Shown here: positions 12,139 to 23,309 of the stretch, one piece after another
Layout: each line of letters starts with the position of its first letter
How positions within the stretch are numbered: position 1 is the stretch's first letter
NCBI RefSeq assembly: GCF_000341285.1
Contig: NW_005178456.1
Coordinates: 62,001 to 126,000, forward strand
Direction: 5' to 3'
Source of the DNA: Galdieria sulphuraria
Taxonomy: Eukaryota; Rhodophyta; Bangiophyceae; Galdieriales; Galdieriaceae
DNA: 64,000 nucleotides
Notes under the pieces: generated by a model
Told to the model about the DNA's origin: nothing
The model's database searches: none
The model's input: the letters and a program-made list of their open reading frames with translations, nothing else
Position numbers and translations under genes: made by a program

Positions 12139-13653
12139 ATGAAATCATCCTCTAGTACTGTAATTCCGGTGGACCCATTGAGCAGACTTGTAGACCAAAT
12201 AGCACATACTTTTTGTTTGAAATCACCCAACTTTCTGAAAATAAGCAAGGCTCTTCGATATGGCGACTTGTGGCTTTCATCAGAGCAACTTTGTTCGAGT
12301 GAAGCCACTGGAAATAGTCAGCTTATTCAGCATGTAAAGAGGGATTGCATACCACAACAAATTTTTCTCAATCGTTCTTTCGTAATACACTTGTTATTAC
12401 CTGAAATAATACCCGATGGGGTTCATCTGTTGCCGTGGTCATCCTACCTCAAGATCCAACGGGAGTGTTCGATTGGCATAGTCTGTGTGGTACAACAAGA
12501 CTTTCAACACCTTGGTGAACTTCGCAGTTTATTATTTGCGAGCTGTGCTTATTCTCTGTTATCGCAAGTTGGAGTATCTACCCGTTTTTATATTTATATG
12601 ACTCCAGTGGAAGCAGCTAGTCTTGTTGAGAAAGTGTCATCTTTTTCTAATCTTTTCCGTTCACTTGGAGAAGCCCTATCCCAACAAGCAACTGCAGTTT
12701 ATCGTGAGCCTTTGGAATGGCCAGCAGTTGAACTCCTTAACCGATATTATGATAGCAAGAGGCAGATGTTTTGTCTTTCTTTGTTATCTCAGTATCATCC
12801 GTTGCCGAGTTGGTGTTATCCTTTACAAGATTGGTATGCTCCTATGAATTCCTATAGATATCGAATGTTTGGTTATCTCTATCATCTTCTTGCTACTCAG
12901 ATGGATGTGGATCGCATGTTATTATTTACCAGTCCTCAACAAACTCATCTCATGAAACAAAGTATGCTAGCTGCAGCATTGTATCAACCATTTGCTTCTC
13001 CTATCATCTTGTTAGACAAGATAAAATGGATTCCGTGTGGAGCGACATATGATCATCTCGACGAATGTACCGATAGTCATGTGGGCAACGAAAACACAGA
13101 TTGTGCATTTGTATCTGCACGTTGTATTCATTCACTATGGGGTGGTAAAGTGAGTCATCCCACTCATCTTTTCTGTCCTATGCATTCCCATCATTCTTTT
13201 GTTGTGGATAAATGGTTGTATCAATATGCTAGAATGGCAACATTGTCACAATCTATTCCACGACAACATGTTGACTACTCTTTGTCATTCATTCATCCCA
13301 TAGAATGGAATATTTTTTACGAAAATATTCTCTCTTATTATCGAATATTACCATCTTTATGCCAGCAACTTGTGAATCACAGTTGTTCCACTACAACAAC
13401 TTTTCATTTATTGACAGAATGGTTGGCCAAAACAACAAGCCATTTCACACAACTTTACAGTCAACTTAGAATAGTCATAGAAAAGGTAAGGAAAGGCATC
13501 TGTATACCTCCAACTAAGTCATTTTAGGAACCAAATCATACAAAAACTACAAATTCCTCTTTTGTTCTTCGTCAATGTTTGGTAATTGTATTGCAACAAC
13601 AAATGAAGCATATATTCCAACTGTTACATATCACACCAATGGAAACTATCTAA
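12139..13653 (+). CDS. DALRD3: DALRD3-like protein (DALR anticodon-binding domain)
   Basis: About 490 residues from two exons (12139-13485, 13528-13653; 42-nt intron). The C terminus, complete only after splicing, has the all-helical DALR fold known from arginyl-tRNA synthetase, ending in HIFQLLHITPMETI much like the Arg-tRNA synthetase and DALRD3 tails. Before it, ARMATLSQS and EWNIFYENIL match human DALRD3 segments as I recall them (ARLATLFES, EWLLLFNSIL). In animals DALRD3 recognises tRNA-Arg and partners METTL2 in m3C32 formation; synthetase catalytic motifs are missing here as they are there. The upstream TTG was not used. Its TAA stop overlaps the stop of the opposite gene. Confidence 0.72.
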
Positions 13654-15008
13654 GTGGAAACTACTTGTTCATTCATCATGTTCTGCAAAACATGCTGAGG
13701 AATCGACTTTTCACGAAGAAGTTGATAAAGTTCCTGTAAAAGTTCCAACTGTTCTGAAGTGCTCAACTCCAACACCAAACTCATCAAGTTACCAACATCG
13801 GGAGTATTTCGAAGTACAAAATTGATCAAATAGACATAAGTAAATAGACCCATCAGCAACTGACAATCCATCCTATCTGTTACCCCACCATGACCGGGAA
13901 TAAGATTGGCAAAATCTTTCACTTTAAATGCACGTTTCAAACCTGAAGCAAAAAACCCTCCAAACGGTGCAATAATGGATGCAAAAAGAGAAAGAGATAT
14001 TGAATGAATCTGCATGGGAAGCAAATCTAAGAAAGGATCGAAAGACTCATCTTTTGACCAAATACAAAGGCCAGTAACAGAACAAATTGCATCCAACACT
14101 TTTCGAAGATATCCAGAAGAATAACTTTGTGTTCCCAAACGAATAAGAAATTTTCTAATAAACTGCGGCAACTCCTTACGAAATGAAATAAAAGTTGGTG
14201 ATGGTTTACAACTGGCATGACAGAAAAAGCCACAATCCATAAAGTCAAGTTTTGGACAAAACATCAAAGGATATCTTCCAAGAATACGAGCAAAACAATA
14301 GCCAAATAGAATTGTGGCAATACCTCCACCTATATATCCTTCCCAAGTCTTCTTCGGACTTAAAGAAGTTAACTTGGTACGTCCAAAAAAGAAACCGATG
14401 AGATAAGCAAAAATATCATTCACAATAACCAAGGAAACTGGAAGCAGAAACCAAATCATACCCTGCCGAGTATTCAATACCATAAAATGAGCTTGTAATA
14501 CGACTATCAAAATAGCTACGTGCACCCTTGCAAATACACCAAACTGATATGCATATTGAGAAGGTTGTAAACTGAGTACAAAAGCAACAAATAAGGCACA
14601 ATATAGTGAGAAACACACAAACGTATGATGAATAAAAAAGAATCGTAAAGGGTAGCTTTTCATAAACCACAGCTTTCTGTCTTCAAAGTTGGCTAACACT
14701 GCTTTTCCGTATACAAAATAAAGAGCTGTAAAGAAAAAGCACCAAGACAAAGTTCTAAAGAAAGGCAGCTCTTTCTTGGAAGAAACTTGACCTAGTTGAA
14801 CTACTTCTTTAAAGATGGCGGTTTCTAAAGAGATTATGAGAATGGACACCCATAGGTGACCTGCCGAGATAACTCCAAAAAAAGCGGATAGCATAGCAAC
14901 TGTGGTCCAAAGTCGAACTATGAAGCTTCTCCATTTTCCTCTGAGTGGTTTTGGAAAGGCGTCCAAGGAAGCACTTTTATTTTCTTTGGTTTGTAAGGCT
15001 ACTCCCAT
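13650..15008 (-). CDS. CDP-diacylglycerol synthase (phosphatidate cytidylyltransferase)
   Basis: Integral membrane enzyme making CDP-diacylglycerol from CTP and phosphatidate, the precursor of phosphatidylinositol and cardiolipin. Intronless, 452 residues from ATG 15008 (MGVALQTKEN). Multiple hydrophobic spans are followed by the signature LSPKKTWEGYIGG and, near the C terminus, the family motif KDFANLIPGHGGVTDRMDCQ. This is the eukaryotic ER-type rather than bacterial CdsA form. The reading frame is open a further 47 codons upstream, but that stretch crosses the intergenic space to EMC6 and is unlikely to be translated. Its TAG stop occupies 13650-13652 and overlaps the opposite gene's TAA. 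Confidence 0.92.
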   Translation of the reverse strand: MGVALQTKENKSASLDAFPKPLRGKWRSFIVRLWTTVAMLSAFFGVISAGHLWVSILIISLETAIFKEVVQLGQVSSKKELPFFRTLSWCFFFTALYFVYGKAVLANFEDRKLWFMKSYPLRFFFIHHTFVCFSLYCALFVAFVLSLQPSQYAYQFGVFARVHVAILIVVLQAHFMVLNTRQGMIWFLLPVSLVIVNDIFAYLIGFFFGRTKLTSLSPKKTWEGYIGGGIATILFGYCFARILGRYPLMFCPKLDFMDCGFFCHASCKPSPTFISFRKELPQFIRKFLIRLGTQSYSSGYLRKVLDAICSVTGLCIWSKDESFDPFLDLLPMQIHSISLSLFASIIAPFGGFFASGLKRAFKVKDFANLIPGHGGVTDRMDCQLLMGLFTYVYLINFVLRNTPDVGNLMSLVLELSTSEQLELLQELYQLLREKSIPQHVLQNMMNEQVVST

Positions 15009-15070
15009 TGCTGTTTCTATTATTTGTTGGTTTCTCTTTGGGAAAAGTGAAACCAATTTTCCAATTCTTA

Positions 15071-15429
15071 TCAATAAATGAAAGTAATAGAATAGAATAG
15101 AGTCCAAAATAAGATAAAAGAAAGGAATCCCTCTTTGGAGAATACACATCGAAGATAGAGAGAAGGAATACTGTCCATAAAATAGAAGGAAGGCTTTCCC
15201 TTTGTTTTAAGATATACTGCTAGAAGAAGAAATATGTTGAAAATAGGATACATAAGAAAGCCTTTGAAGTTGGTTAAACCCCAAACACCTGTTATAGTCC
15301 CTCCTGCCACTGCGAAGAAGTTTTGACTAGAATATTGAGTGGGAGTTGAATCGAGTAGAAACACACTTACTAGAAACGAAATAGATACGTGTTATATTGT
15401 ACTTCAAAGGATTCTGCGGTGGAAGACAT
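15071..15429 (-). CDS. EMC6: EMC6, ER membrane protein complex subunit 6
   Basis: Small membrane protein of 104 residues from two exons (15429-15371, 15326-15071; 44-nt intron). The EMC inserts tail-anchored and multispanning proteins into the ER membrane. Joined N terminus MSSTAESFEVQYNTYLFRFY runs into NFFAVAGGTITGVWGL, which parallels the human EMC6 start, and the end FWTLFYSITFIY matches the human FWTFLYGMVHVY tail. It lies 62 bases upstream of CDP-DAG synthase on the same strand; both act in the ER membrane, though separate promoters are likely. Confidence 0.88.
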
Positions 15430-15439
15430 TGAGAACTTT

Positions 15440-15800
15440 ATGAAATCCCTATTGACACAAGTTGTTGTGGAATATGATGCGCTTTCCTCTTTTGGAATTC
15501 ACAAAAATCATTTAGAGAAATGCTCTTTTTGGGATCAAAGCTTGAAGTATGAGATAAAAGTATCATGGAACAAAAGTAGAAACTCATCTTCTCACTTCTA
15601 TGATAAATATCACAATATCAACCTCTGCAATGGATAGTAAAATGACTTAATGAAAAAGAACTTTGAAAATTCAAAAGTACTCTACTGACTCTATGAAGGA
15701 ATTCATACGACTTGAGAAAAGATGGTGTGACTTGGACTATCAGAAGAAGGACTTTGGTAAAATTACTTGGCTCAAATTTCCTAAAGTGAACAAGGAATAA
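15440..15800 (+). CDS. Unassigned small spliced gene
   Basis: Two protein-like open stretches on the plus strand. The first starts at ATG 15440 (MKSLLTQVVVEYDALSSFGI) and runs to about 15637. The second covers about 15659-15800 (MKEFIRLEKRWCDLDYQKKD, ending VNKE and TAA). They lie in different frames and must be joined by at least one intron, but no donor and acceptor pair of the usual 40-65 nt fits cleanly; candidates are 112-118 nt. Its start would be only 10 bases from the EMC6 start on the other strand. No family recognised. Confidence 0.35.
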
Positions 15801-15923
15801 CCTATTCATTTCCTTGAAACTTTTCTTTATCTTCCATATACGATAAAGTATATATCTGGATTGTATTTATACTAAATGCTCTAAAAAGGTTTCGATGGAA
15901 ACCCGCGTCTTTTCAAATTTGCC

Positions 15924-17544
15924 ATGAATCGTATTCCTACCTCTAGTTTCTATGGTAAGCATTGACAAATCAAGTCTCATAAAACACCCAATAAAACTTT
16001 AAAGGAAACAGTCTAAAAGGATACACTCCACCTGCATTGCGAGAAGACGCTAAGAAACTTTATCGAGGTCTCTCAACAGCCAAGTGCTTTCATTTTCCCA
16101 CTCAGAGCGCTGCTTTAGAAGCAGCAGCGAAGCTTCCAGGATTGGAGTTGTTCGCTGAAGATTTGGTAAATCTTAGTATTTTCCTTTGTGGTAATATTTA
16201 TTGAGGTACTTTTCAAGGATTCTTCTGGAACAAGACATTACTTATTGGCTTCCTACAGTGACTTTTGGGAAATCTACAGGAAAAGAACCAGCAAGCATTT
16301 TTATGAAGTGATAAGAGAAAACGTATCTTGTAAACTTTATTTTGATCTGGAATATATCCGAGCTTGCAATACCCACGTTCAAGAGCAGGTATTGGTGGAT
16401 TCCATATCGAAGTTAGTAAAAGAAGGATTGAAGCAAATACTGAAAAGAAAAGAAGTAAGCAGGAAACCCAGCTTCCATCGTACTAAGGCATATACTCTAG
16501 TCTTCTTTGCTTCCTTACCTGAAATGTCTAGTTTTAGACTCTTCTTCTCAGGAAAAGTTTTCAAAGCACATCATCTTTCCAAAGGTAAGTCAAGATTCAG
16601 TTATCTCAGTATTCAATCATCTTGGGTATTAGATAGTCTTTCCTAATAACAGAATCACTGGAAAGTTTATATCTAAATTGTTACAAATGAGCGATATTTC
16701 TTCCCATTTTTTGGTTTTAAAGCCGAGTCGTGATGAAATGCAAACAGTTCTTGCAATAGATTTGAGCGTCTACAGTCGGAATAGATGTTTTCGTATTCTA
16801 GGTTCCAGCAAAATGGGTGAAAACAGACCCTTAACCATAGGACAATCTATGAACCAAGAGGTTCGTTAGGATTCTTCTCTCCATTTTTCTGACTGAATAC
16901 TGAGAATAGTTATTGCATGAAACTTTGATATGCTATTTTTACCCAGATGATGTAATTTTAATAGATGAAGCTCAAATTGACTATATTCAACCACTCAACG
17001 ACTCCTTTGAGATACCATTCACTCTTAAAAGTTCTTTGTTGCCTAACAAATACAATGACACATTTGCTACATCTAATAGTAAGTCATCTCCATTTCCTGA
17101 AATAGACAAGTTTATCGAGTCGGTGATATATGATCGGCAAGTGAAGGTTTGACACGTATTTGCTCTTCTACCCAACATGAAACCATGCTTGCATGAATAG
17201 GGCTCCATAAGAAACGTTTTGTTCTTTTCATCGTCTCTCAAGTTGGTATATAATATTCAAGTAAGTATGCAATTGTCACTATCCATCCAATTTTCACTTT
17301 TACCACAACCTTATTTTAGAAATATAGATATTGTCATCACATTGGGCGTCATCATAAAAGTAATCATATTGTATTGATAGTAGAGTTGAATACTATGGTT
17401 TACTATCAGAAATGTTTGGATCCAGAGGTTCGAATGTAATTTTATTTCTTTGACTTTGTGTTCTGATGCTTATTCTAGTGTCGAGCTATTGACTATCGCT
17501 CTCCTCCTTTACCTTTGCCAGAGGTATTGCATGGGCATTTATGA
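15924..17544 (+). CDS. PRIMPOL: PrimPol, archaeo-eukaryotic primase-polymerase
   Basis: DNA primase/translesion polymerase that reprimes stalled forks in nucleus and mitochondria. Nine small exons (15924-15954, 16005-16165, 16206-16454, 16501-16584, 16633-16860, 16910-17146, 17201-17260, 17320-17427, 17479-17544) all join in frame to 407 residues. Catalytic motif I is KLYFDLEY (the DxE pair), motif II QEKFSKHIIF (SxH), motif III AIDLSVYSRNRCFR. The C-terminal zinc knuckle keeps all four ligands (YRYCHHIGRHHKSN, then QKCLDPEC). Two introns start with GTTCG rather than GTAAG. The family's C-terminal RPA-binding tail is absent: the protein ends about 18 residues after the last zinc Cys. Identity is very secure. 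Confidence 0.92.
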
Positions 17545-17924
17545 TATTTAACTTTTTCTAAACTTGACCAAAGCATTTGTTACAAAACTTCCCTTTGAAA
17601 ACTGATTTTGAAGCTTCCAAGTAATCTTTTTGTGAGCTTTTGAAGTGAATAGAAAGAGCGTATTTTGTAAAGTGAAGGCAAGAAGATATATAACTTGATA
17701 TGAGGTGAAATGTTGAGATACCCTTATGAGGCCTTGTCAAGTGCTATTATCCATATGTAGTTTGTAAACTGGAATAAAAGAAACAAGCACGGTTATAAAA
17801 CAACAAGATGAAGAATTGCTGTCAAGTTGTTATTGTTCGAATTTTATTTCCTTTTTTGTGAAGTGTAAAAATGCTCTTTATTCACTGGATGGGATGGGAT
17901 GATTCAATTTTCCGTAAAAGATAA
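17545..17924. other. Intergenic, PRIMPOL to METTL5
   Basis: 380 AT-rich bases with a GGGAT tandem (about 17888-17900). A 60-codon minus-strand frame (17558-17740) has no recognisable features. Nothing else seen. Confidence 0.4.
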
Positions 17925-18773
17925 ATGCAGCTTTGGCAAATAGAAGAGTTGCTTGCAGACTTGAAAACGTTTGAAAACCCCAACATTTTTTGGGAACAAT
18001 ATACGACACCGCCTCATATAGCTGCGTTTTTGGTCCAGATAGCAGAAAACTCTTTTGGAGACTTGAAAGGAAAACTGGTGGCAGATCTTGGCTGTGGTAC
18101 TGGTATGCTTTGTGCAGCTATGCATTATTTCGGGGCCAAGTATTTGAGTTTTTACTTAACTCCACAGTAGCTAAAATATTGTGTATAGTAGCATTGTCGG
18201 AATTGACGTGGACGAATCGGCTCTTGCAGTAAGCAATATTCACACCATGTTCCTAGTTATTTCATTCGTTGGATATAGATTGCCAAAGTAAACACCATTC
18301 AGTGTGGCCTTCCAGTGGAGTTATTGCAATCCAATATAACTGAACTTCCTTTCAATTCAGGTAAGGTGGTATTAACTATGACGTGCATTTGTATTTGGCC
18401 ATAATAGATATTTTGTCATATAGCTGTCTTCGATACCGTTGTTATGAATCCTCCTTTTGGTACTAGAAGAAAAGGAATCGACGTAGTGTTTCTTGAGAAA
18501 GCCATCGAAATTGTATATCCTGGAGGATCGATATACTCTCTTCATAAGACTTGTACTCGCAGTTACTTGTACAGAAAGATTCTCCAGCGAAAATGTGAAG
18601 GAGAGGTTATTTGTGTATTCGATATTGTGTATAATGGTTAAGTGATATCGATTTTCTTCCAATTTTAGGTATTGGGGAAGTTTATATTTAATCTATCCAA
18701 AACCTTTGCTTTTCATAGAATGGAATCTATGGATATCGAAGTAGATTTGTGGAGACTGAAAAGGAAGAAATAA
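17925..18773 (+). CDS. METTL5: METTL5, 18S rRNA m6A methyltransferase
   Basis: SAM-dependent N6-adenine methyltransferase of 18S rRNA, acting with TRMT112. Five exons (17925-18139, 18192-18228, 18279-18360, 18424-18614, 18669-18773) join to 209 residues, the same length as human METTL5. N terminus ENPNIFWEQYTTPPHIAA matches the family, motif I is VADLGCGTGML, and the catalytic motif is NPPFGT. The C terminus SMDIEVDLWRL matches the human SVDIEVDLIRF. Exon 2 is only 37 nt and carries the SAM-binding acidic residues (GIDVDESAL). The donor of the last intron could also be about 12 nt later, adding four residues; the chosen one keeps alignment with the human protein without gaps. Confidence 0.9.
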
Positions 18774-19122
18774 TTGGTTTTCATTTGTAAGCTGATAGTT
18801 GCTAAACTTGTCAATATGCAGTCAATTCTCTTGTACAAACCGTTGTACTGAATATTCTCCTATTGAATTTCTTCAACTATCTTGCAAACATGTTTTTGTT
18901 GTTCTTTAGTTGAAATGTTCTTTAAACATTCCTCTAATATCGAGAATGAAATAATATCTTTTGACACAACTTGTAAAGAATTGTTGTAGAAGAGTCAATA
19001 GTTATACAATCTTTAATCAAAAAGTTTCACAACCATGAGAGATAGATATCGAGTTGATCATTTGGTAGAATAGACGCAATGCAATCTCCGTGATCTGTCT
19101 CTCAAGCACTTTCGAAAGTCTT
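18774..19122. other. Intergenic, METTL5 to amine oxidase
   Basis: About 350 AT-rich bases; no ORF, repeat or RNA structure that I can support. Confidence 0.4.
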
Positions 19123-20779
19123 ATGTCTTTTGTTAGCTGTGACATGTTTTTGAAGCCTTTTAATTTCAAAAGCAGTTGGCGATATGGAAAACTTTCAGTA
19201 CATAACCGAAACAATTACCTTTTGAAAAGAGTTTCAATATTCTGTAAAGTACAAGTAGCCATCATTGGAGGTGGTATAGCGGGCCTTACGGTAGCTTCTA
19301 TTTTGCAGAAATATAACGTTGACTACTGTTTATTGGAAGCAAAACCTTATCTGGGAGGTAGAGTTGCTACAGATAATGTCAAAGGCTTTTTATTGGATCA
19401 CGGGTTTCAAGTTTTTATCGAAAGCTATCCAGAAGTCAAGCAATTGTAGGTATTCGAGGCTTACACGTTTCAAAAAGACTGATGTTGAAATATGTCAAGT
19501 ATCGACATCAGTAGTTTGAGTTTGCAATATTTTGAACCAGGTGCCTTGATAAGAACAAATACTGGTTTCCATCTTGTAGCTGTTGGTTCATTGTTTCTAT
19601 TCTTGTCAAAAATGCCCTTAATATTCTTTTTAGGACCCCTTTCGTAGACCCTTATCTATCTTTCAAAGTATCCAGAGCCCTATAGGAAATCTTTCCGATA
19701 AATTAAGAGTTGCTTGGCTGAGGAATCGACTCTCAACCAGTTTGATACAAAGAAGTCAGTAAGTAATATTCAGTTGCTGACTCCCTTTTGCTTTCATTTA
19801 TTGAAAATTTCTACTAGTCATAAGAGGTTTCTTTCGACAGAAGAGTATCTTGAGTCGTTTGGCTTCTCTTCTTCCATTATGCAACAATTCTTTCGTCCCT
19901 TCTTACGCGGCATTTATTTGTCCGAATTAGAAGACCAATACTTTGAAGACTTTTTGTTCATATTTTCCATGTTTTCTAAATGCTATGCTTCATTACCAGC
20001 CAAAGGAATGGGAAGTATCCCTGCACAGTTGGCTTCGTCCCTGGATCCTCACTCCATTCGTCTGAATACCAAAGTTGACTCATTGCGTGGACGACAACTA
20101 GAGTTGAATGGCGATGAACAATTGATGGCTCAGAAAGTTGTCATTGCAACTGACGGTTTGTATATTATCCACTTGAAGATACCATTTTTCATGGAGTTGT
20201 TAGGACCTCATGCATCGCAGTTGTTAGGTTCTGCATCCAATATCCCTTCCTATTCTTCTTCCTGTTGTTTATATTTTTCGAGTTCTCTGCCAACCCCAGT
20301 TTCATTACCAATCCTCATTTTGAATGGCACAGTTGAAATATCTTCTTCTATTATCAACAATATTTGCTTTCCTAACAAAATCGCACCTTCGTATGCACCT
20401 TCCGATCGCAACTTGGTATCTGTGAATCTCCGACTTGATGAGACAGAGTTACCGTTGGATGAATTAGTAACCAAAGCAAAGAATGAACTTGAGAAATGGT
20501 TCGACCCTGATGTGGTGCAAGAGTGGCAGTTCCTTCAATCCTATCGAATAGACCATGCGTTACCTAAGCGAACTTCAAGTATTATTTCCGATCCCCCTCC
20601 TAACAAGGTAAGAGTATGCTCCATGTACTAGTCATTATTTTCCATTTTGCAAGGTTTCTGAGGATGTTTTCCTTTGTGGGGACTATTGTGATAGCCCTAC
20701 TCTCAATGGAGCTATGGCATCTGGACGTCGAACTGCTATACAAGTATTGTCTTCTTTGGGAATGAAAGGTTCGATATGA
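19123..20779 (+). CDS. FAD-dependent amine oxidase/desaturase-like protein
   Basis: Flavoprotein of the amine-oxidase/phytoene-desaturase superfamily, about 481 residues. Five exons (19123-19445, 19500-19581, 19634-19758, 19818-20607, 20654-20779) are joined by introns of 46-59 nt. The dinucleotide-binding motif is VAIIGGGIAGLTVASIL, followed by LLEAKPYLGGR. The joined sequence then shows the subfamily pattern DHGFQVFIESYPE, LQYFEPGALIRT, SDKLRVAWLR and FFRPFLRGIYLSE, with the C-terminal flavin motif DVFLCGDYCDSPTLNGAM. A roughly 40-residue leader suggests plastid import. Substrate unknown; not one of the standard carotenoid desaturases. A sixth exon (from 20858) could replace the last few codons, see findings. 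Confidence 0.82.
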
Positions 20780-20919
20780 AATGAACCATTGGACAATTCC
20801 CAGAAAATATTCCGCAATGAACCAACTTGAAGTTTTTCTTTCCTTTTCTCTATTTAGATATTCACGAAAATGACCAAGTTCACTTCGAGTTGGTACTTAC
20901 AAGAAACTCTGACGAGTCT

Positions 20920-22102
20920 ATGCGTAGAACAAGAGAAGAATACAAAAAGTAAGCACCAACTTTCTTTAGCTATGTCTCACTTTCATCCATAACCAAGGCA
21001 CTGTTTCTTATTGATATCGTTCTTGTTGTTATTGACGGGTTGTGACAAACGGAAAGACGTTGTTACCCAGTCTCACTTATTGCCCACCAACCAGTGTATT
21101 CCTTGTCCTTTCTATAAGAACAGCAATGAGACTTGTTATTGTTGTTTTCATCCAAACCAAATACGAAAGAACCCAAAAATAACGGCTTTACTAGCAGTTC
21201 GCAACGTCGAGTCAACGTTATTCCTTGGGATACGACACTTAACTGAATTCTGTGATAGCATCGTGGTACTGGACGATCACTCCAGCGACAACACTATTCT
21301 CGAGTTACAACTGTTATCGCGATATTATCCAATTGAAGCCATTATCTACTTTACTAGCCAATGGAGCAAACGAGACGAACTTGGAGACAGACAAATTCTA
21401 CTAGAAATGGGAAGACTGCTTCGGAGTACCCATTTCGTGATTATAGACTATGACGAAATATTCGCTGCTGACTGTGTTTCCAATGGACGACTACGAGAAC
21501 AAATACTTCGACTACCTCGAGGTCATTCGTTGTATATTCCGTGGATTTTTCCATGGAATGGTACTCGATATCACGCAAAACCACTTCATACTGGATTGAA
21601 CCTTCTCAACCGATCGCTTTCCACTATCTTCGCGGATCATGAAAGCTTGGAATACCCTACCACATCTTCAACTAGAACGTCGACAGAAATGAGCATTCAT
21701 ATTGGTCGCATTCCTAACTTTCGAAACGGTAGCAAAACGACCACATGGTTGGCCAACGAGTGTAAAATATTGGATCTTCGTTTTGTATCTTTACATAACT
21801 TGGAGAAAAAATTACTTTGGTATGATGCTTTGGGACGAATATTTAACGTTTCCAGAGATGTAAGAGGCAAAGTGTTTCGAATCAATGATATGCATTTTTG
21901 TCTGGAACCTATGTCTCAAGAGTGGATTCGTTATAGTTACTTCGATCCTTCTCTATTTTACGATTCCGACGAATGGCGATGCAAACAACTTCGTAAGTGG
22001 AAGCTTGAATATCCCCATTTGTTCTCCAATGAATGTAACGACTGTGAAATTGCCAATCGCAAGCATCCCTATTGTCATCACAAAAACCTTTCTGAACAGT
22101 AA
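20920..22102 (+). CDS. GT2-fold glycosyltransferase, type II membrane protein
   Basis: About 377 residues from a tiny first exon (20920-20948) and a long second (20998-22102), intron 49 nt. Splicing gives MRRTREEYKKHCFLLISFLL, a basic cytosolic start followed by a hydrophobic anchor, typical of Golgi glycosyltransferases; without it the gene lacks an ATG. The catalytic part has the family-2/92 pattern: LAVRNVESTLFLGIRHLTEF, VVLDDHSSDNT, and the DxD-like metal site IIDYDEIF. Several N-glycosylation sequons are present (NSNET, NGT, NRS). Sugar donor and acceptor are unknown. Start choice relies on the intron. Confidence 0.75.
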
Positions 22103-22159
22103 TCATATGAGAAATGATGACTTTTAGTCGACTCGATGCATTCTTAAATGTTGCCACTG

Positions 22160-23246
22160 TTATAAAGAAATGTTAGAGCCATAACTTATGGAATATTCTC
22201 TTGACCCTACTTTTACAAGTTCATCGTATGACATACTTCCTCCGAATAGGTCCAATGCACTACCGACAGTAAAATCTACTCTGCCTTTGCCAAGTTTCTC
22301 AATGAGTTCCTGAAAGCGTAATAAAGACGTTATCCCAATATCCATCAATTTCCGAACAACCATATACCACATCTTCCATATTACGAATGCCTCCAGCATA
22401 TGTACAAATTTTCGGTGAGTAGTCACTCAATAATGAAACCAAACTAAGCAGCTTATCAGATTGGAAACAACTTGCCAACAACAAAACTTACTCTCGATCA
22501 ATTCCTTGTTTTTTTCCTTCCATATCAACAGCATGAACCAAAAATTCATCGCAGTAATCGCTTAGAAGATTTAAATTTTGATCATTCAATTGGAACTTTG
22601 TCAAAATTTGCCAAAGATTGGTACACACAAAGTAGTGACCGTCGATCTTCCGAGCGCTCAAATCCAGAACCAGTCGCTTCGGATGGACCAACTTGGCAAC
22701 TTGCTCTAGGCGTTCAAAGTAAAAATGCCCGTCTCGAAATACATAGGAAGTAATAATAACGTGACTCGCTCCTTGCATCAACCAAAATTCAGCATTCTGT
22801 GGTGTGATACCTCCACCGACTTGTAGGCCTTGTGGAAACGCCTGAATAGCAGCCTTGGCTGCCTGTACATTCCCATTTCCAAGCATAATGACGTGCCCCC
22901 CATATAACTCATCCCTTGCATACCTTCTTGCGTAGGCATCGGGTTCTAGTTCGCTTTCAAAATTGGTGATTAGATTTTTCTTTCCAGCTTGTTGGTCATT
23001 TAAAGAGCTTCCTACAATTTGCTTCACTTTGCCTTCATGAATATCGATGCAGGGTCGAAAGCGAGTATTGCGTTTGGGAGAAGCAGAAACGCTGGCAACG
23101 TAGTGAAAACTGTGGAAACGTTTTCTCTTACAGTGCCACAAATGTTCTCGATCTAAACTATACTGTAGGCGATTCTGGCGAAGTTTTGTGGAAACATGAC
23201 CACAAGAGCCAACAAACAACAGTCTGCTCTTCCCAGTAGGAAACAT
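22160..23246 (-). CDS. HIS6: HisA/HIS6, ProFAR isomerase of histidine synthesis
   Basis: Phosphoribosylformimino-AICAR-ribotide isomerase, the fourth step of histidine synthesis, expected in the plastid. Three exons (23246-22492, 22443-22371, 22309-22160; introns 48 and 61 nt) give 325 residues. A basic transit peptide of about 60 residues precedes FRPCIDIHEGKVKQIVG with the catalytic Asp. The barrel's other marks follow: LQVGGGITPQNA, CTYAGGIRNMED and the phosphate-binding FTVGSALDLFGG. It is the eukaryotic HIS6 type. The start is 102 bases from the preferred POLD1 start on the opposite strand. Confidence 0.92.
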
Positions 23247-23300
23247 CCTTCTCTATTTCGGAATTGGGGTGATCCAGAGAAGAAAAATGTAAATTTCACA

Positions 23301-23309
23301 TTTTGGCGC
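23301..23309 (+). promoter_or_regulatory. E2F-like site TTTTGGCGC
   Basis: TTTTGGCGC matches the E2F/DP consensus TTTSGCGC. It lies between the divergent starts of HIS6 and POLD1, 40 bases before the preferred POLD1 ATG. Replicative polymerase genes are standard E2F targets in plants and algae. Binding is inferred. Confidence 0.55.

Noticed and set aside
15071-15149. Extending CDP-DAG synthase upstream to about 15149
   Set aside because: The added stretch crosses the intergenic space and overlaps the EMC6 coding end; ATG 15008 gives the normal family length.
17424-17437. GGTTCGAAT resembling a tRNA T-loop
   Set aside because: It is the exon-intron border of PRIMPOL exon 8; no cloverleaf around it.
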